A stretch of DNA of 64,000 nucleotides from Roseibacterium beibuensis (GTDB lineage Bacteria; Pseudomonadota; Alphaproteobacteria; Rhodobacterales; Rhodobacteraceae): positions 62,001 to 126,000 of the forward strand of contig NZ_BAABHW010000002.1 in NCBI RefSeq assembly GCF_039542305.1, in the 5' to 3' direction. This document shows, piece by piece, positions 53,784-62,936 of this stretch. The notes beneath the pieces were generated by a model, which worked only from the letters and a program-made list of their open reading frames with translations, did no database searches and was not told where the DNA came from. Both the position numbers and the translations under genes were made by a program. Numbering within the stretch: position 1 is the first letter of the stretch; every line of letters starts with the position of its first letter.

Positions 53784-55409
53784 ATGGAGCTCGATGTTGT
53801 CGAGTTGTCGCGCCTGCAGTTTGCGATGACCGCGATGTATCACTTCCTCTTCGTGCCGCTCACGCTTGGTCTGTCGATCATCGTGGCGATCATGGAGACG
53901 GTCTATGTGATGACCAACCGCCCCATCTGGCGGCAAATGACGAAATTCTGGGCCACGCTGTTCGGCATCAACTTCGTGCTGGGCGTGGCGACCGGCATCA
54001 CGATGGAATTCCAGTTCGGCATGAACTGGTCCTACTACTCGCATTACGTGGGTGACATCTTTGGCGCCCCGCTCGCCATCGAAGGGTTGATGGCCTTCTT
54101 CCTCGAGGCGACCTTCGTGGGCCTGATGTTCTTTGGCTGGGACAAGATGTCGAAGGTGGCTCATGCCATAGTGACATGGCTGGTGGCCATCGGCTCGAAC
54201 TTCTCGGCGCTGTGGATCCTGATCGCGAACGGCTGGATGCAGAACCCCGTGGGCGCCGAATTCAACCCGGTGACCATGCGGATGGAGATGACGTCCTTCT
54301 TCGAGGTGCTGTTCAACGAAGTGGCGCAGGCCAAATTCGTGCACACCGTCTCGGCCGGGTATGTCACCGCCGCCGTCTTCGTCCTTGGCGTGTCATCGTG
54401 GTACATGCTGAAGGGGCGCCATATCGAACTGGCCCGCCGGTCGATCGCCGTGGCCGCCAGCTTCGGCCTCGCCTCGGCTTTCTCTGTCGTCATCCTGGGC
54501 GACGAATCCGGCTATTCGGCAACGCACTCGCAGCAGATGAAACTCGCCGCGATCGAGGCCATGTGGCACACCGAAGAGGCCCCTGCCCCCTTCACCCTGT
54601 TCGGCTTCCCCGACCAGGAAGACCGCGAGACCCACTATGCCGTGCATATCCCCTGGGCCATGGGCCTGATCGGGACGCGGTCGCTGGATGACGAGATCCC
54701 CGGCATCAACGACCTGGAGGCCCGCGCCGAGGACCGCATCCGGTCCGGCATCGTCGCCTATGACGCGCTCCAGACGATCCGGGCCAACCGCGACACCCCG
54801 CCCGAAGCCGCCGTCCTGTCCTTCGAGGAACACTCGGCCGATCTGGGCTTTGCCTTCCTGCTGCTGCGCTACGTCGACGACCCGCGCGAGGCGACGGATG
54901 CACAGATCACCCAGGCCGCCGAGGACACCATCCCGACCGTCTGGCCCCTGTTCTGGGCGTTCCGCATCATGGTCGGGCTCGGCTTCGCCTTCATCGGCAT
55001 GATGCTCTACTTCTTCTACCGCGCCTCGTTCCGCGGCATGCAGTTCCCACGGTGGGCCCTGCGCGCGGCGGTCATCGTGATCCCGACCCCGTGGATCGCG
55101 GCCGAGATGGGCTGGTTCGTGGCCGAGTTCGGCCGCCAACCCTGGACGGTGGACGGCGTCCTGCCGACGGCCCTTTCGGTCAGCCATCTGGGCGCGACCG
55201 AGCTGCTGCTGACGCTGGCGGGCTTCGTCACCTTCTACTCGGTCCTCTTCATCATCGAGATGGGGCTGATGGTGAAATACATCCGCAAAGGCCCCTACCT
55301 CGATGTCGAGGAAACCGAGGCCTGGACCGCCCGTCACGAGCACCGCCTGCGCACCCATGACGGCAACGTCCCCGGCGCGTCCGGCCCTTCGACAACCCCT
55401 GCGGAGTAA
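53784..55409 (+). CDS. cydA: Cytochrome bd ubiquinol oxidase subunit I
   Basis: The protein has 541 residues with about nine transmembrane helices. The haem-b595 ligand His lies near the start in RLQFAMTAMYHFLFVPLTLG; the GRQPW motif (FGRQPWTVDGVLPT) is intact. It has a long Q-loop of about 110 residues (ENHS-type region, ESGYSATHSQQMKLAA onward). It oxidises quinol and reduces O2 without pumping protons. Five bases separate it from cydB. Confidence 0.96.
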   Translation: MELDVVELSRLQFAMTAMYHFLFVPLTLGLSIIVAIMETVYVMTNRPIWRQMTKFWATLFGINFVLGVATGITMEFQFGMNWSYYSHYVGDIFGAPLAIEGLMAFFLEATFVGLMFFGWDKMSKVAHAIVTWLVAIGSNFSALWILIANGWMQNPVGAEFNPVTMRMEMTSFFEVLFNEVAQAKFVHTVSAGYVTAAVFVLGVSSWYMLKGRHIELARRSIAVAASFGLASAFSVVILGDESGYSATHSQQMKLAAIEAMWHTEEAPAPFTLFGFPDQEDRETHYAVHIPWAMGLIGTRSLDDEIPGINDLEARAEDRIRSGIVAYDALQTIRANRDTPPEAAVLSFEEHSADLGFAFLLLRYVDDPREATDAQITQAAEDTIPTVWPLFWAFRIMVGLGFAFIGMMLYFFYRASFRGMQFPRWALRAAVIVIPTPWIAAEMGWFVAEFGRQPWTVDGVLPTALSVSHLGATELLLTLAGFVTFYSVLFIIEMGLMVKYIRKGPYLDVEETEAWTARHEHRLRTHDGNVPGASGPSTTPAE

Positions 55410-55414
55410 GAAAC

Positions 55415-56578
55415 ATGATCCTTCACGAGCTTATCAGCTACGACGTGTTGCGGGTCATCTGGTGGGCGCTTCTGGGCGTGCTCCTGATCGGCTTCGCACT
55501 GACCGACGGTTTCGACATGGGGGTGGGCGCGCTCCTCCCCTTTGTCGGGAAAACCGACACCGAGCGCCGCATGGCGATCAACACCGTGGGCCCCGTCTGG
55601 GAAGGCAACCAGGTCTGGTTCATCCTCGGCGGCGGCGCCATCTTCGCCGCCTGGCCGCCGCTTTACGCGGTCAGCTTCTCGGGCTTCTACCTTGCGATGT
55701 TCGTGGTTCTGGCCGCCTTCATCGTCCGGCCCGTGGCGTTCAAGTACCGCTCCAAACGCGCCTCGGCGACGTGGCGGTCCAGCTGGGACTGGGCGCTGTT
55801 CGTGGGCGGTGCGGTGCCCGCGCTGATCTTCGGCGTGGCCGTCGGCAACGTCTTGCAGGGCGTGCCCTTCCACCTGACCGAAACGCTCTACCCGATGTAT
55901 GACGGGGGCGTCGCGGCCAAGTTCTTCGGCCTGCTCAATCCCTTCGCGCTGCTGACGGGCGTGGTGTCGCTGGCGATGCTGCTGACCCATGGCGCGGCCT
56001 GGCTGGCGCTGAAAACCGAAGGCAATGTCGCCCGGCGCGCCCGCAACATCGGCACGGTCACCGGCCTGGTCACCATCGTGGGCTTTGCGGCGGCGGGGCT
56101 GTGGATGGCGGTCGGCATCCCCGGGTACGAGATGGTGTCCGAGGTTGTCGCAAACGGTCCGTCGAACCCGCTCTATTCCGAGGTGGCCCGCACCGATAGC
56201 TGGCTGTCCGCCTATACGGACCGGCCCTGGATCGTCATCGCGCCGATCTTCGGCTTCCTCGGGTCGGCCATGGCCGTGCGCGGCCTGCGCTCGACCTCCG
56301 AGGTGGGCACGCTGCTCTGGTCCAAGCTGGGCATCTTCGGGATGATCTCGACCGTGGGTCTGACCATGTTCCCCTTCATCCTGCCCTCGACCGTCGATCC
56401 GAACTCGTCGCTGACGGTCTGGGACAGTTCGTCCAGCCACCTGACGCTGTTCATCATGCTGATCGTGACGCTGATCTTCATGCCGCTGATCCTGGCCTAC
56501 ACGGCCTGGGTCTACAAAGTGCTGTGGGGCAAGGTCACCGAGGCCGATGTCACCGCCAACAGCGACACCGTTTACTGA
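55415..56578 (+). CDS. cydB: Cytochrome bd ubiquinol oxidase subunit II
   Basis: The protein has 387 residues with about eight transmembrane helices. The conserved start region VLRVIWWALLGVLLIGFALTDGFDMG and GPVWEGNQVWFI match CydB. It forms the heterodimer with CydA that carries haems b558, b595 and d. It is followed by the cydX microgene. Confidence 0.96.
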   Translation: MILHELISYDVLRVIWWALLGVLLIGFALTDGFDMGVGALLPFVGKTDTERRMAINTVGPVWEGNQVWFILGGGAIFAAWPPLYAVSFSGFYLAMFVVLAAFIVRPVAFKYRSKRASATWRSSWDWALFVGGAVPALIFGVAVGNVLQGVPFHLTETLYPMYDGGVAAKFFGLLNPFALLTGVVSLAMLLTHGAAWLALKTEGNVARRARNIGTVTGLVTIVGFAAAGLWMAVGIPGYEMVSEVVANGPSNPLYSEVARTDSWLSAYTDRPWIVIAPIFGFLGSAMAVRGLRSTSEVGTLLWSKLGIFGMISTVGLTMFPFILPSTVDPNSSLTVWDSSSSHLTLFIMLIVTLIFMPLILAYTAWVYKVLWGKVTEADVTANSDTVY

Positions 56579-56590
56579 GGAGATACACCC

Positions 56591-56707
56591 ATGTGGTATT
56601 TCGCCTGGCTTCTCGGTCTTCCCCTCGCCGCCATCTTCGCCGTCGTGAACGCGATGTGGCTTGAGATGCGGGAAGACCAGGTGCTCGCCGACGAACACGA
56701 GCACTGA
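56591..56707 (+). CDS. cydX: Cytochrome bd small subunit CydX
   Basis: The protein has 38 residues. It starts MWYFAWLLGLPLAAIFAVVN, a single transmembrane helix with the W-Y-F-W-LG pattern, and continues AMWLEM with an acidic C-terminus (DEHEH). The signature agrees with the CydX/YbgT family, the haem-d-stabilising small subunit. The ATG lies 13 bases after the cydB stop behind a GAGGAG ribosome-binding site. It is often missed by annotation because of its size. Confidence 0.92.
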   Translation: MWYFAWLLGLPLAAIFAVVNAMWLEMREDQVLADEHEH

Positions 56708-56742
56708 ACCGAAACAGCTTCGACTCCCTTCGAAGTCAGACT

Positions 56743-56774
56743 GGGCCGCATCCTTCGTGATGCGGCCCTTTTTT
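56743..56774 (+). terminator. Rho-independent terminator of the cyd operon
   Basis: A perfect 10-bp stem GGGCCGCATC / GATGCGGCCC with a six-base loop is followed by TTTTTT. It is placed 35 bases after cydX and ends the cydDCABX block. Confidence 0.92.
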
Positions 56775-58090
56775 CACATGTAGCGCGCCATCAGCGTTGG
56801 GAGGTCCACCCGCGCCCCGATCCGGGTGCCAAGCAGGTAGAGCCCGCCCATCTTGCGCTGCAGGAACAGCGTCTCGGCCGGCGGGATATGCCACAGCTCG
56901 CGCTCCGTACCGATCTCCATGCCCCGGCGGCGCATCTTGTCGGCGAGGTCGTTGCCCGCGAACTCGAACGGGCCGGACATCGAGTCGAACCCGATTTCGG
57001 CCATGTCGAGGATCGTGTCGCGGTGATGATCCGCAAGGTCGGGCTTGATGAAATTCAGCCGCTCCAGCGCGGCCATGGTCGCCTCGCGGTCCCGCTGCAC
57101 CCCTGCGATCATCAGGGCACGATGCCCCTCGGACACCTCCTCCGAAATCTCGCGGCTGGCGCCGAAATCCAGCAGCACGACCTGCCCCGTCTCGGGCCGC
57201 CAGCGGTAGTTGGCGAAATTCGGGTCGGTCTGCATCAGGCGGAACTCGAACAACTCGCGCAGGGTCAGCTCGATCAGCGCCGAGATCACCCGGTCACGCA
57301 TCGGCTTGGGCGCATCGGCCAGCGTCTCGATCGGCTCGGCCGCCTCGAAGGACATGGCCAGCGCATCGGGGCCGGACAGGTCCTCGCGATAGCGGGGCAC
57401 GGCAAAGCGGTCGTCATCGGCCAAAAGCGCACCGAACCGGGCGAGGTAGCGCCCCTCCCGGTCGTAGTCGGCCTCTTCGTGCAACTGCCGCCGCGCCTCC
57501 TCCATCAAGGGCGCCATGTCGAGCCCCTCGGGCATCAGGCCGGACCACCGGATCAGGGCCGCGACGTTGTCGAGATCGCTGTCGATGGCCGCGCGCACGC
57601 CGGGATATTGCAACTTGATGGCCAGCGCCTGACCGTCAGCGGCGGTGGCGCGATGCACCTGCCCGATCGAGGCCGCGGCCAGCGGGCGCGTGTCGAAGCC
57701 GCGGAATTTCGTCCGGAAATCGCCCCCGTAGGCGGTTTCCAGCACCGTCTTGAGCTGTTTGGGCGGCATGAAATGCGCGTCCTGCCGCAACCGCCCGAGA
57801 ATATCGGCCAGTTCCGGGGGCAGCATGTCGCCCGTCTCCATCGACAGGAGTTGGCCCAGCTTCATCGCCGCCCCGCGCATCTCGGACAGCTTGTCCGCGA
57901 CGCGGGTCAGGTTGCCGGGCGTCAGCAGCAACTTGTCCATCCGCGGGCGTTCGCCGCGCGCCAGCGCACGCGCGCCGCCCCAGGCGACGCCCCCCGCCAA
58001 ACCGGTGGCAAGCCCGCCCATGCGCCCCATGCGCGCCAGCCGTGACGAGGGGACCGCCCGGGACCGGGAGTGGTTGGATTTGTCGGACAT
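56774..58090 (-). CDS. ABC1/UbiB-family atypical kinase
   Basis: The protein has 438 residues. The ABC1 signatures are present: KxGQ region AAMKLGQLLSME, the Ala-rich loop LAAASIGQVH, the lysine in LAIKLQYPGV, and the catalytic DPNFANYRW and LLDFGASREI. These proteins are ATPases or kinases of the UbiB/COQ8 family that help ubiquinone synthesis or lipid metabolism; this one lacks the C-terminal UbiB transmembrane helices, so it is of the ADCK-like group. The ATG at 58090 is preferred. It lies downstream of the GGDEF gene on the same strand. Confidence 0.9.
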   Translation of the reverse strand: MSDKSNHSRSRAVPSSRLARMGRMGGLATGLAGGVAWGGARALARGERPRMDKLLLTPGNLTRVADKLSEMRGAAMKLGQLLSMETGDMLPPELADILGRLRQDAHFMPPKQLKTVLETAYGGDFRTKFRGFDTRPLAAASIGQVHRATAADGQALAIKLQYPGVRAAIDSDLDNVAALIRWSGLMPEGLDMAPLMEEARRQLHEEADYDREGRYLARFGALLADDDRFAVPRYREDLSGPDALAMSFEAAEPIETLADAPKPMRDRVISALIELTLRELFEFRLMQTDPNFANYRWRPETGQVVLLDFGASREISEEVSEGHRALMIAGVQRDREATMAALERLNFIKPDLADHHRDTILDMAEIGFDSMSGPFEFAGNDLADKMRRRGMEIGTERELWHIPPAETLFLQRKMGGLYLLGTRIGARVDLPTLMARYM

Positions 58091-58187
58091 CTCGTCACTC
58101 GTATGATAGTTGCGCCATGCAACCAATCTAGGCGCGATCGTCCGCGTTGCGAGGCGCGACGCATGCGGCATCTCGGCCCGTGCGCGT

Positions 58188-59270
58188 TCAGTTTGCATTG
58201 TGACCCTCTGCATCGCGGGCAGCCGCCCCCCCATCGCCCCGTTCGGGTAGGTGAATGGCGAACCGCCTGCGGCCCGCGTTTTTCGCCCGGTACAGCGCCA
58301 TGTCGGTATCGGCGAGCATCTCGTCAGGGGTCGGGCGGGTCCGGTAGCCCGCCGTCGTCGAGATCCCGATGGAGGCGGAGAGCTTGCAGAGCTTTCCTTC
58401 GAACGAAACGGGGGCCTCGATCCCGGCGATCAGGCGTTTGGCCACCTCCCGCAAGCCGTCTTCCGACAAGCAGTTGCGCAGGATGATGAGGAACTCGTCC
58501 CCACCCACGCGTGCGGCGAGATCGCCGCGGCGCAGATCGGAGCGCAGGATATGCCCGACCTGCTGGAGCACGTGGTCACCTGCGGCGTGACCGTGCGTGT
58601 CATTGACCTGTTTGAAATAGTCGAGGTCGAGGTGAAGCAGCGCGAAATGCGCCGTTTCATCCGCCAGAACGCGCGCCAGTTCCAGGTCCATGGCACGCCG
58701 GTTCGCAAGGCCGGTCAACTCGTCCGTCAGGGCCTGTGCCTCTGCCGCCAGACGTGCCGCGCGCAGACGTTCCGTCAGGCGGCGCGACAGATGGGCGATC
58801 GAGGTGTTGGCCTCGTAGAGATAGAGCAGTTCAAGCGTCTGGTCGCAGGGCGAAAAATCGCCCTGGTTCAAGTCAAACTCGGCCACGGCCCGCACGAAGC
58901 TCAGGCCCAGCGATATGTCGAGAAGCGCCCCACCCTGCCCCGGCAGGCTGCTGACGACGCCGCGCAAGGGCAGATGCGGCGCGCAGTGCAGGCCGAGACT
59001 GAGGCGGCGCCCCTCCTGCGCGATCAGGGCGGTGAAATCGGCGATATTGGACGGGCTGCGGATCTCGACGAGATCGAGCAACCGGGTGCCCAGCGCCGGC
59101 GCGCCGCCCATCATCTTCGCGATGGTCGGGCCGGCCTGCATCACGCGGCCCTGCCGGTCGAGCCAGAGATGCATCGGCATCAACCGGTCCAACACCTGCG
59201 GGGACAGGCCGACCACGCGCTTGGTATCGGCGCCGAGAGGCGACGGAGTGGCGGCGAACCCCAAGGTCAT
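58188..59270 (-). CDS. HNOBA-GGDEF diguanylate cyclase
   Basis: The protein has 360 residues. Residues about 25-185 resemble the H-NOX-associated (HNOBA) domain of soluble guanylate cyclases (MPMHLWLDRQGRVMQAGP, then LRGVVSSLPGQGGALLDIS), ending in a helical linker. Residues about 190-345 are a GGDEF domain with RVGGDEFLIIL intact, preceded by an RRGD inhibitory site five residues upstream, so product inhibition is expected. It makes c-di-GMP. The ATG at 59270 overlaps the TGA of the H-NOX-like gene (ATGA), so the two are a sensor-output pair. Confidence 0.9.
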   Translation of the reverse strand: MTLGFAATPSPLGADTKRVVGLSPQVLDRLMPMHLWLDRQGRVMQAGPTIAKMMGGAPALGTRLLDLVEIRSPSNIADFTALIAQEGRRLSLGLHCAPHLPLRGVVSSLPGQGGALLDISLGLSFVRAVAEFDLNQGDFSPCDQTLELLYLYEANTSIAHLSRRLTERLRAARLAAEAQALTDELTGLANRRAMDLELARVLADETAHFALLHLDLDYFKQVNDTHGHAAGDHVLQQVGHILRSDLRRGDLAARVGGDEFLIILRNCLSEDGLREVAKRLIAGIEAPVSFEGKLCKLSASIGISTTAGYRTRPTPDEMLADTDMALYRAKNAGRRRFAIHLPERGDGGAAARDAEGHNAN

Positions 59271-59854
59271 GCGCCGACGCCGCCCAGCACGAATTGCCGC
59301 CCTTCCGCGAAGGTCATGTCCAGCAACTGGACATGCAGGCATTCTTCCCCCGGCCGCATCCCATCGAGGCGCAACAGCGCCAGCGCACCGTAATCGTCCG
59401 CCATGGCGCGCAAACCGCCCAGAAGGATCGGCGCGATGCCGGGCAAGCTCCATTGCGCCCGGATGCGGTAGCTGGAGGGATCGAGTTCCTCGACGCGGAT
59501 GCGGGGAAGGTCGAGATCCGGGATGGCGAGACGCCCACGGTCGCGCAAGTCCTCAAGCGACAAAAGAAAGTCGAGAAACGTGGCCCCCCCGAACCGGAGC
59601 AACCGCCGAAGCGGCTCCAACGCGGGGTTGGTCACGAGATAGGTGCCGATATCTTCCAGCAGGGCGTTGGGGTGTTTGTGCAGCACCGTGACGGCGGCCT
59701 CGAAACAGGCCAGGGTCTGCGCCTCGTCGTATTGCAGCATCGCCTCGAACCCCTCGGGCGGGATGCCGGCGATGCCGCGTATCTCGTCCCATGACCGTTC
59801 GCCGTAATGGGCCACAAGAAAGCCCTGGAGCGCGCGGTTGATCATACCGTGCAT
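59267..59854 (-). CDS. H-NOX-like protein lacking the proximal haem histidine
   Basis: The protein has 195 residues. It has the H-NOX fold signature: MHGMINRALQGFLVAHYG, GFEAMLQYDEA, ALLEDIGTYLV, LRRLLRFGGATFLDFLLSLED. The helix that normally supplies the axial histidine reads SLEDLRDRGRLAI, so Arg (residue 104) sits where His is expected. The YxSxR motif that contacts haem propionates is also not recognisable (RAQWSLPGIAP). Haem binding is therefore doubtful. It is translationally coupled to an HNOBA-GGDEF cyclase, the usual partner of true H-NOX. It may sense another ligand or bind haem differently. Confidence 0.8.
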   Translation of the reverse strand: MHGMINRALQGFLVAHYGERSWDEIRGIAGIPPEGFEAMLQYDEAQTLACFEAAVTVLHKHPNALLEDIGTYLVTNPALEPLRRLLRFGGATFLDFLLSLEDLRDRGRLAIPDLDLPRIRVEELDPSSYRIRAQWSLPGIAPILLGGLRAMADDYGALALLRLDGMRPGEECLHVQLLDMTFAEGRQFVLGGVGA

Positions 59855-59949
59855 GGATCGACCTGCCTCTTACCTTCAAGGGTTTCGCACCAATAGGCGG
59901 CCCTTTGGAGACGGTTCTACCATGCAATCGTTAACAACCCCTTTCGATC

Positions 59950-61509
59950 TCAGAAATCGGTCGGTGCGCCGCCCTCGGCCTTTCGGCGGGCGACGAAATC
60001 GGCCAGTTCGTCGCGGATCGCGATGTCCATCTCGGGCGGTTCGAACTCGGCCAGGATACGCTTGTAGATGCGATGGGCGCGTTCGGCGGTCCAGACGCCG
60101 CCCTCGTTGGCCCAGGCCTCGAAATTGCGCCAATCCGACAGAAAGGGCTGGTAAAAGGCCGTCTGGTAGCGGGCCTGCGTATGGTCGCAGCCGAAGAAAT
60201 GCCCGCCCGGCCCGACCTCGGCGATGGCATCGAGGCCCAGATCATCCTCGGTGGTGGCCGTCAGCGCGGGGTCGAAATAGCGCTGCACCTGCTGGAGCAA
60301 TTCGCAATCCATCACGAATTTCTCGGGCGAGGCGATCAGCCCGCCCTCCAGCCAGCCGGCGGCGTGATAGACCATGTTCGTGCCCGACTGCACCGCCGAC
60401 CAGATCGAATTACTCGTCTCCCACATCGCCTGCCCGTCGGGGACATTGGCCGCGCAGACGCCCGAGGCGCGCATGGGCAACCCGTAGAACCGCGCCATCT
60501 GGCCGGTCATCTGGGTCGCGCGCATGTATTCGGGCGTGCCGAAGGCGGGGGCGCCCGACTTCATGTCGACATTCGAGGTGAAGGTGCCGATCGCAACCGG
60601 GCAGCCCGGCGCGATCCATTGCAGAAGCGCAATGGCGGCCAGCCCCTCGGCCAGGCTGAGGGCGACGGCGCCGGACATGGTCACGGGCGCCATGGCCCCG
60701 GCCAGCGTGAAGGGGGTGACGACCACGGGCTGCCCCCGGCGCGCCAGCCGCATGGCGCCATCCAGCATCGGCCAGTCATGCTTCAGCGGGCTGACCGAGT
60801 TGATATTGGTGTACATCCGCGGGCTGGCGTCGAATTCCTCATGCGTCAGGCCACCGGCGATCCGCACCATTTCCATCACGTCCTCGACCCGCTCGGGCCC
60901 CAGCGAATAGGCATGGGCGACCTTGTCGGCCAGGGTCAGTTTCTCGAACAGGCAATCGAGGTGGCGGACGCTGGCATGGATGTCGATCGGCTCCACCGGG
61001 TAGCCGCCGGCGATATGGATGCAGTTGAAATACTGCGTCAGTTTCATGAACTCGCGGAAGGTCTCGAAATCGCCGGGGCGCTTGCCGCGTTCGAGGTCCC
61101 AGGCGTTCGGCGGGGAGGAGACATTCACGAAGACCATGTGCCTGCCGCCGATGGGCAGGGCGCGGTCCGGGTTGCGGGGGGTGATGGTGAATTCGGCGGG
61201 GGCCTTGCCCACCATCTCCATCACGAAATCCGGATCGAAGCGAACGGTCTGCCCTTCGACCCGGCAGCCGGCCTGGCGCAAATGGTCCAGCGCCGTGTCG
61301 TTCAGGAACTCGATCCCGATCTCGGACAGGATGCGCATTGCGCCGGAATGGATCGCGGCCACGCCCTCTTCGTCCAGCGGCTCGGTCGGGCGGTCGGTGT
61401 TGACCGGGATGCGCCACGGCATTTGCGCGATGGCAGGCCCTGCGGCCCGATCCGTGCCGGTGCGGCGCCCGCCATGGCGGCGGCGGCGGGATGGCGTGGC
61501 GTCGTTCAT
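59950..61509 (-). CDS. MttB-family (non-pyrrolysine) methyltransferase
   Basis: The protein has 519 residues and is a continuous frame without an in-frame amber codon, so it is the non-pyrrolysine branch of the trimethylamine methyltransferase family. That branch includes glycine-betaine and related quaternary-amine corrinoid methyltransferases. Family stretches include HSGAMRILSEIGIEFLN, GTFTSNVDMKSGAPAFGTPEY and EVGPGGHFFGCDHTQARY. No corrinoid protein gene is adjacent. It would demethylate a quaternary amine and pass the methyl to a corrinoid protein elsewhere in the genome. Confidence 0.88.
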   Translation of the reverse strand: MNDATPSRRRRHGGRRTGTDRAAGPAIAQMPWRIPVNTDRPTEPLDEEGVAAIHSGAMRILSEIGIEFLNDTALDHLRQAGCRVEGQTVRFDPDFVMEMVGKAPAEFTITPRNPDRALPIGGRHMVFVNVSSPPNAWDLERGKRPGDFETFREFMKLTQYFNCIHIAGGYPVEPIDIHASVRHLDCLFEKLTLADKVAHAYSLGPERVEDVMEMVRIAGGLTHEEFDASPRMYTNINSVSPLKHDWPMLDGAMRLARRGQPVVVTPFTLAGAMAPVTMSGAVALSLAEGLAAIALLQWIAPGCPVAIGTFTSNVDMKSGAPAFGTPEYMRATQMTGQMARFYGLPMRASGVCAANVPDGQAMWETSNSIWSAVQSGTNMVYHAAGWLEGGLIASPEKFVMDCELLQQVQRYFDPALTATTEDDLGLDAIAEVGPGGHFFGCDHTQARYQTAFYQPFLSDWRNFEAWANEGGVWTAERAHRIYKRILAEFEPPEMDIAIRDELADFVARRKAEGGAPTDF

Positions 61510-61578
61510 GGCGTCCCCGTGCGGTTGCAGTCCTGTCCGGTCTGCTCAGGGTCGCCCGACGCGGTCGCGGAATTGTTT

Positions 61579-62340
61579 TCAGATAGCGACCGATCGCGTC
61601 GCTTTTTGCCCCGAAGCGCCGGTTTCAGCCGGAAGATGCCCGCCCGCCGCCAGCCAGAGGGGCAGATGGCCGATATCGGGCAGGATGGCGTCGGCATGGG
61701 GGGCCAGGTCCTCGGCAGCGGCGAGGCCGGTCAGAACGCCCAGCACCTGCATCCCCGCGGCACGCCCGGCGATCAGGTCATGGGTGCTGTCGCCCACCAT
61801 CAGCACCTCGGACGCATCGAGTGCCAGCGTGTCGGCGAAGGCGAAGCACATGCCCGGCTCGGGTTTGGCGCCGTAGCCGGTGTCGAACCCGGCGAGGAAA
61901 TCGAAGGCACCGTCCACCCCCGCGGCGGTCAGATGCGCGCGCGCCTCGACCTCGGCGGCGTTGGTGGCAACGCCAAGCTTCAGCCCGAACGCCCGCAAAT
62001 CCGCCAAGAGGGGCGCGAGTGGCGCAACCGGCACCATGGGCGCCTCGGCGGCGGCGGCGTTCATACGATGGACAAGCGCGTCGAGCCGCGCGGCCGGCAG
62101 GATCGGTTGCAGGCAGGTCGCGACCTCTTCCAGGGTGCCCGCGATCACCGGGCTGCCGGGCAGAAAGCGGCGGCGCGCAAGGTCATAGCCCGCCCTGTCG
62201 GCCAGCGCCTCGGTCAGGGTCGGGTCGCCCTCGGCCAGGTCGTGGAACAGGCCGGCTGCCCATTCGCTCCAGCTGGCTTCGAAATCGAACAGCGTCCCGT
62301 CCTTGTCGAACAGAATTCCCCGGATCGGCATGTCAGGCAC
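61579..62340 (-). CDS. HAD-family phosphatase
   Basis: The protein has 253 residues. HAD motifs are intact: FDKDGTLFDF (nucleophile Asp), GVATNAAE (motif II), Lys in GAKPEPGM, and MVGDSTHDLIAGRAAGM (motif IV). An alpha-helical cap lies between motifs I and II, as in phosphoglycolate-phosphatase-like (Gph/PGMB) members. The substrate is unknown. It is divergent from the MarR gene and upstream of the MttB gene. Confidence 0.88.
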   Translation of the reverse strand: MPDMPIRGILFDKDGTLFDFEASWSEWAAGLFHDLAEGDPTLTEALADRAGYDLARRRFLPGSPVIAGTLEEVATCLQPILPAARLDALVHRMNAAAAEAPMVPVAPLAPLLADLRAFGLKLGVATNAAEVEARAHLTAAGVDGAFDFLAGFDTGYGAKPEPGMCFAFADTLALDASEVLMVGDSTHDLIAGRAAGMQVLGVLTGLAAAEDLAPHADAILPDIGHLPLWLAAGGHLPAETGASGQKATRSVAI

Positions 62341-62435
62341 GCTGCCTCCCTAGTTGACGGGCCGGGCCCGCCCTTTCGTCAGCGACAATGTGTATCATTT
62401 CCGCGTGACTTCCCCCTACACGAGGGGTATAGGCC

Positions 62436-62888
62436 GTGGCTACCATGGATGGAAGCACGACCAGATACGGCCTGCATGACAGCATCGGCCATCACATCTC
62501 TCGCTCGGCGCGTATCGTCGAGCGCAGGGTGGAAGAATCCCTTCGCAAGCACGGCCTGACCCGCGTGGGTTGGTGCATTCTGCTTGCCGTGGAAGAAGAC
62601 GGTCAGAAGAACCCTTCGGAAATCGCGGGATTCGTCGGAATTGACCGCACGGCCACGTCCCGCGCGCTGCGCCAGCTGGAATCCGACGGGCTGATCACCC
62701 GCGCGATGGGCGTCGAGGATCGCCGCACGACCGAGGTCTCGCTGACCGAGGAAGGGCGCGCGCGCATGCTGAAGGCCATGCCGCTCTGCACCGAGAACAT
62801 GTCCCATTTCTCGTCCAAGCTGACGCGCGAGGAAGAAGAGCAGCTCAAGGCCCTGCTGAGCCGCCTGACGGCGGGCGAGGACGACTGA
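62436..62888 (+). CDS. MarR-family transcriptional regulator
   Basis: The protein has 150 residues. The winged helix spans about 45-110 (NPSEIAGFVGIDRTATSRALRQLE, then the wing EDRRTTEVSLTEEG). A GTG at 62436 and an ATG at 62445 are both possible; the GAGGGG box fits the GTG. It is divergent from the HAD gene; quaternary-amine or phosphate-ester metabolism are possible targets, but only by proximity. Confidence 0.85.
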   Translation: MATMDGSTTRYGLHDSIGHHISRSARIVERRVEESLRKHGLTRVGWCILLAVEEDGQKNPSEIAGFVGIDRTATSRALRQLESDGLITRAMGVEDRRTTEVSLTEEGRARMLKAMPLCTENMSHFSSKLTREEEEQLKALLSRLTAGEDD

Positions 62889-62936
62889 GACGGCACCTAA
62901 GCCGCTGGTTCGAAATCTAATCCTTTCGAGCTTGCC

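Noticed and set aside
59950..61509. Pyrrolysine-containing MttB
   Set aside because: The frame has no internal TAG and aligns as a continuous non-Pyl homologue.
62413..62427. CCCCT-N5-AGGGG hairpin over the marR ribosome-binding site
   Set aside because: Only five pairs; likely to arise by chance in GC-rich DNA and no regulator is known to use it.
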